A stretch of 6,112 nt of DNA from an uncultured Actinomycetes bacterium (GTDB lineage Bacteria; Actinomycetota; Thermoleophilia; Solirubrobacterales; Solirubrobacteraceae), in assembly GCA_937888775.1 (NCBI GenBank), contig CALAQT010000102.1:1-6112 (forward strand), in the 5' to 3' direction. The notes beneath the pieces are model-generated. The model did no database searches and had not been told where the DNA came from. It was given only the letters and a program-made list of their open reading frames with translations. Shown one piece after another: positions 5,719 to 6,112 of the stretch; positions within the stretch are counted from its first letter, which is position 1, and every line of letters begins with the position of its first letter. Made by a program: the position numbers and the translations under genes.

Positions 5719-6112
5719 GCCCCTTACGCTAGCCGGTGCCGCTGGACAGCAAGGTGCAGACCGATCCCCGGCCACGACACCGAGCAGCCCCCTATCGGTC
5801 GCGGCAGACGAGGCGACGATGCTCAATCTCGTGCCGCCAGCCTGCCGGGAGCTCCGCACTTGTCACCTGCCCGTCGCGGCGGATTAGCCATGAAGTCGAG
5901 CGAGTTCTGCGCACGTCGCAAACCGAGCGACCGGCGCTGCAGGGGGGCGCGGCGCCTCCTTCTGGGCGATTCCGATCGTGCGCCACGGCGCGGATCGGGC
6001 CCGACCGGGACGCCTCCTACGTCGCCAACGCGATCGCACGACGCGAGGCCGCGGGAGGACGAAAGCGATCGTGCGGACCGCGGCAGCCGGACGCTCGAGA
6101 TTGGGCGATTGC
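5719..6112. other. No gene seen upstream of the reductase
   Basis: The minus-strand frame of the reductase is open upstream to 5859, but the translation before M-I-S-L-G-R is unlike the family and no alternative start codon with a ribosome binding site is evident. A short aaggggc sits directly before the ATG at 5718, a weak site with very tight spacing. No promoter, RNA gene or second coding region could be recognised to the window edge. Confidence 0.45.

Overview
The window is high-GC bacterial DNA. Its codon use is GC-rich, and it carries a secreted repeat protein with blocks of the type W-x-I-Q-x-T-P-N-P ... V-S-C ... C-x-A-V-G ... L-A-E-R-W-N-G-T plus a short tyrosine recombinase. Both are, from memory, typical of Actinomycetota, most likely the Thermoleophilia (Solirubrobacterales type). 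The lineage is an inference. No rRNA, tRNA, CRISPR array or core operon is visible.

All recognisable coding sequence lies on the minus strand. Read in that direction from the right edge: (1) 6112-5719 has no convincing gene. (2) 5718-4821 is an aldo/keto reductase broken by a small internal deletion that also shifts the frame and removes the stretch expected to carry the catalytic tyrosine. (3) 4820-4440 is a non-coding stretch with several small hairpins that leads into (4) 4439-4020, the first 140 codons of an IS110-family transposase. That fragment keeps its DEDD catalytic residues but has lost the rest of the protein. (5) 3890-3179 is a compact tyrosine recombinase with a good ribosome binding site and all catalytic residues, disrupted by three small insertions (+1, +5, +1). 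(6) 3178-2799 is intergenic. (7) 2798-1509 is the one apparently intact gene: a signal peptide followed by exactly seven tandem repeats of about 52 residues, each with a Cys-x5-Cys pair, which could form an exported seven-bladed beta-propeller. (8) 1508-1 holds no recognisable gene, only short repeats and hairpins.

The region reads as an accessory graveyard. An ordinary oxidoreductase was inactivated, an IS110 element arrived and was truncated, and a recombinase gene now abuts the truncation point exactly at a perfect palindrome and has itself decayed. The exported repeat protein is next to this debris and is the best candidate for something functional and poorly described. The remnant IS110 leader may hold what is left of a guide (bridge) RNA.
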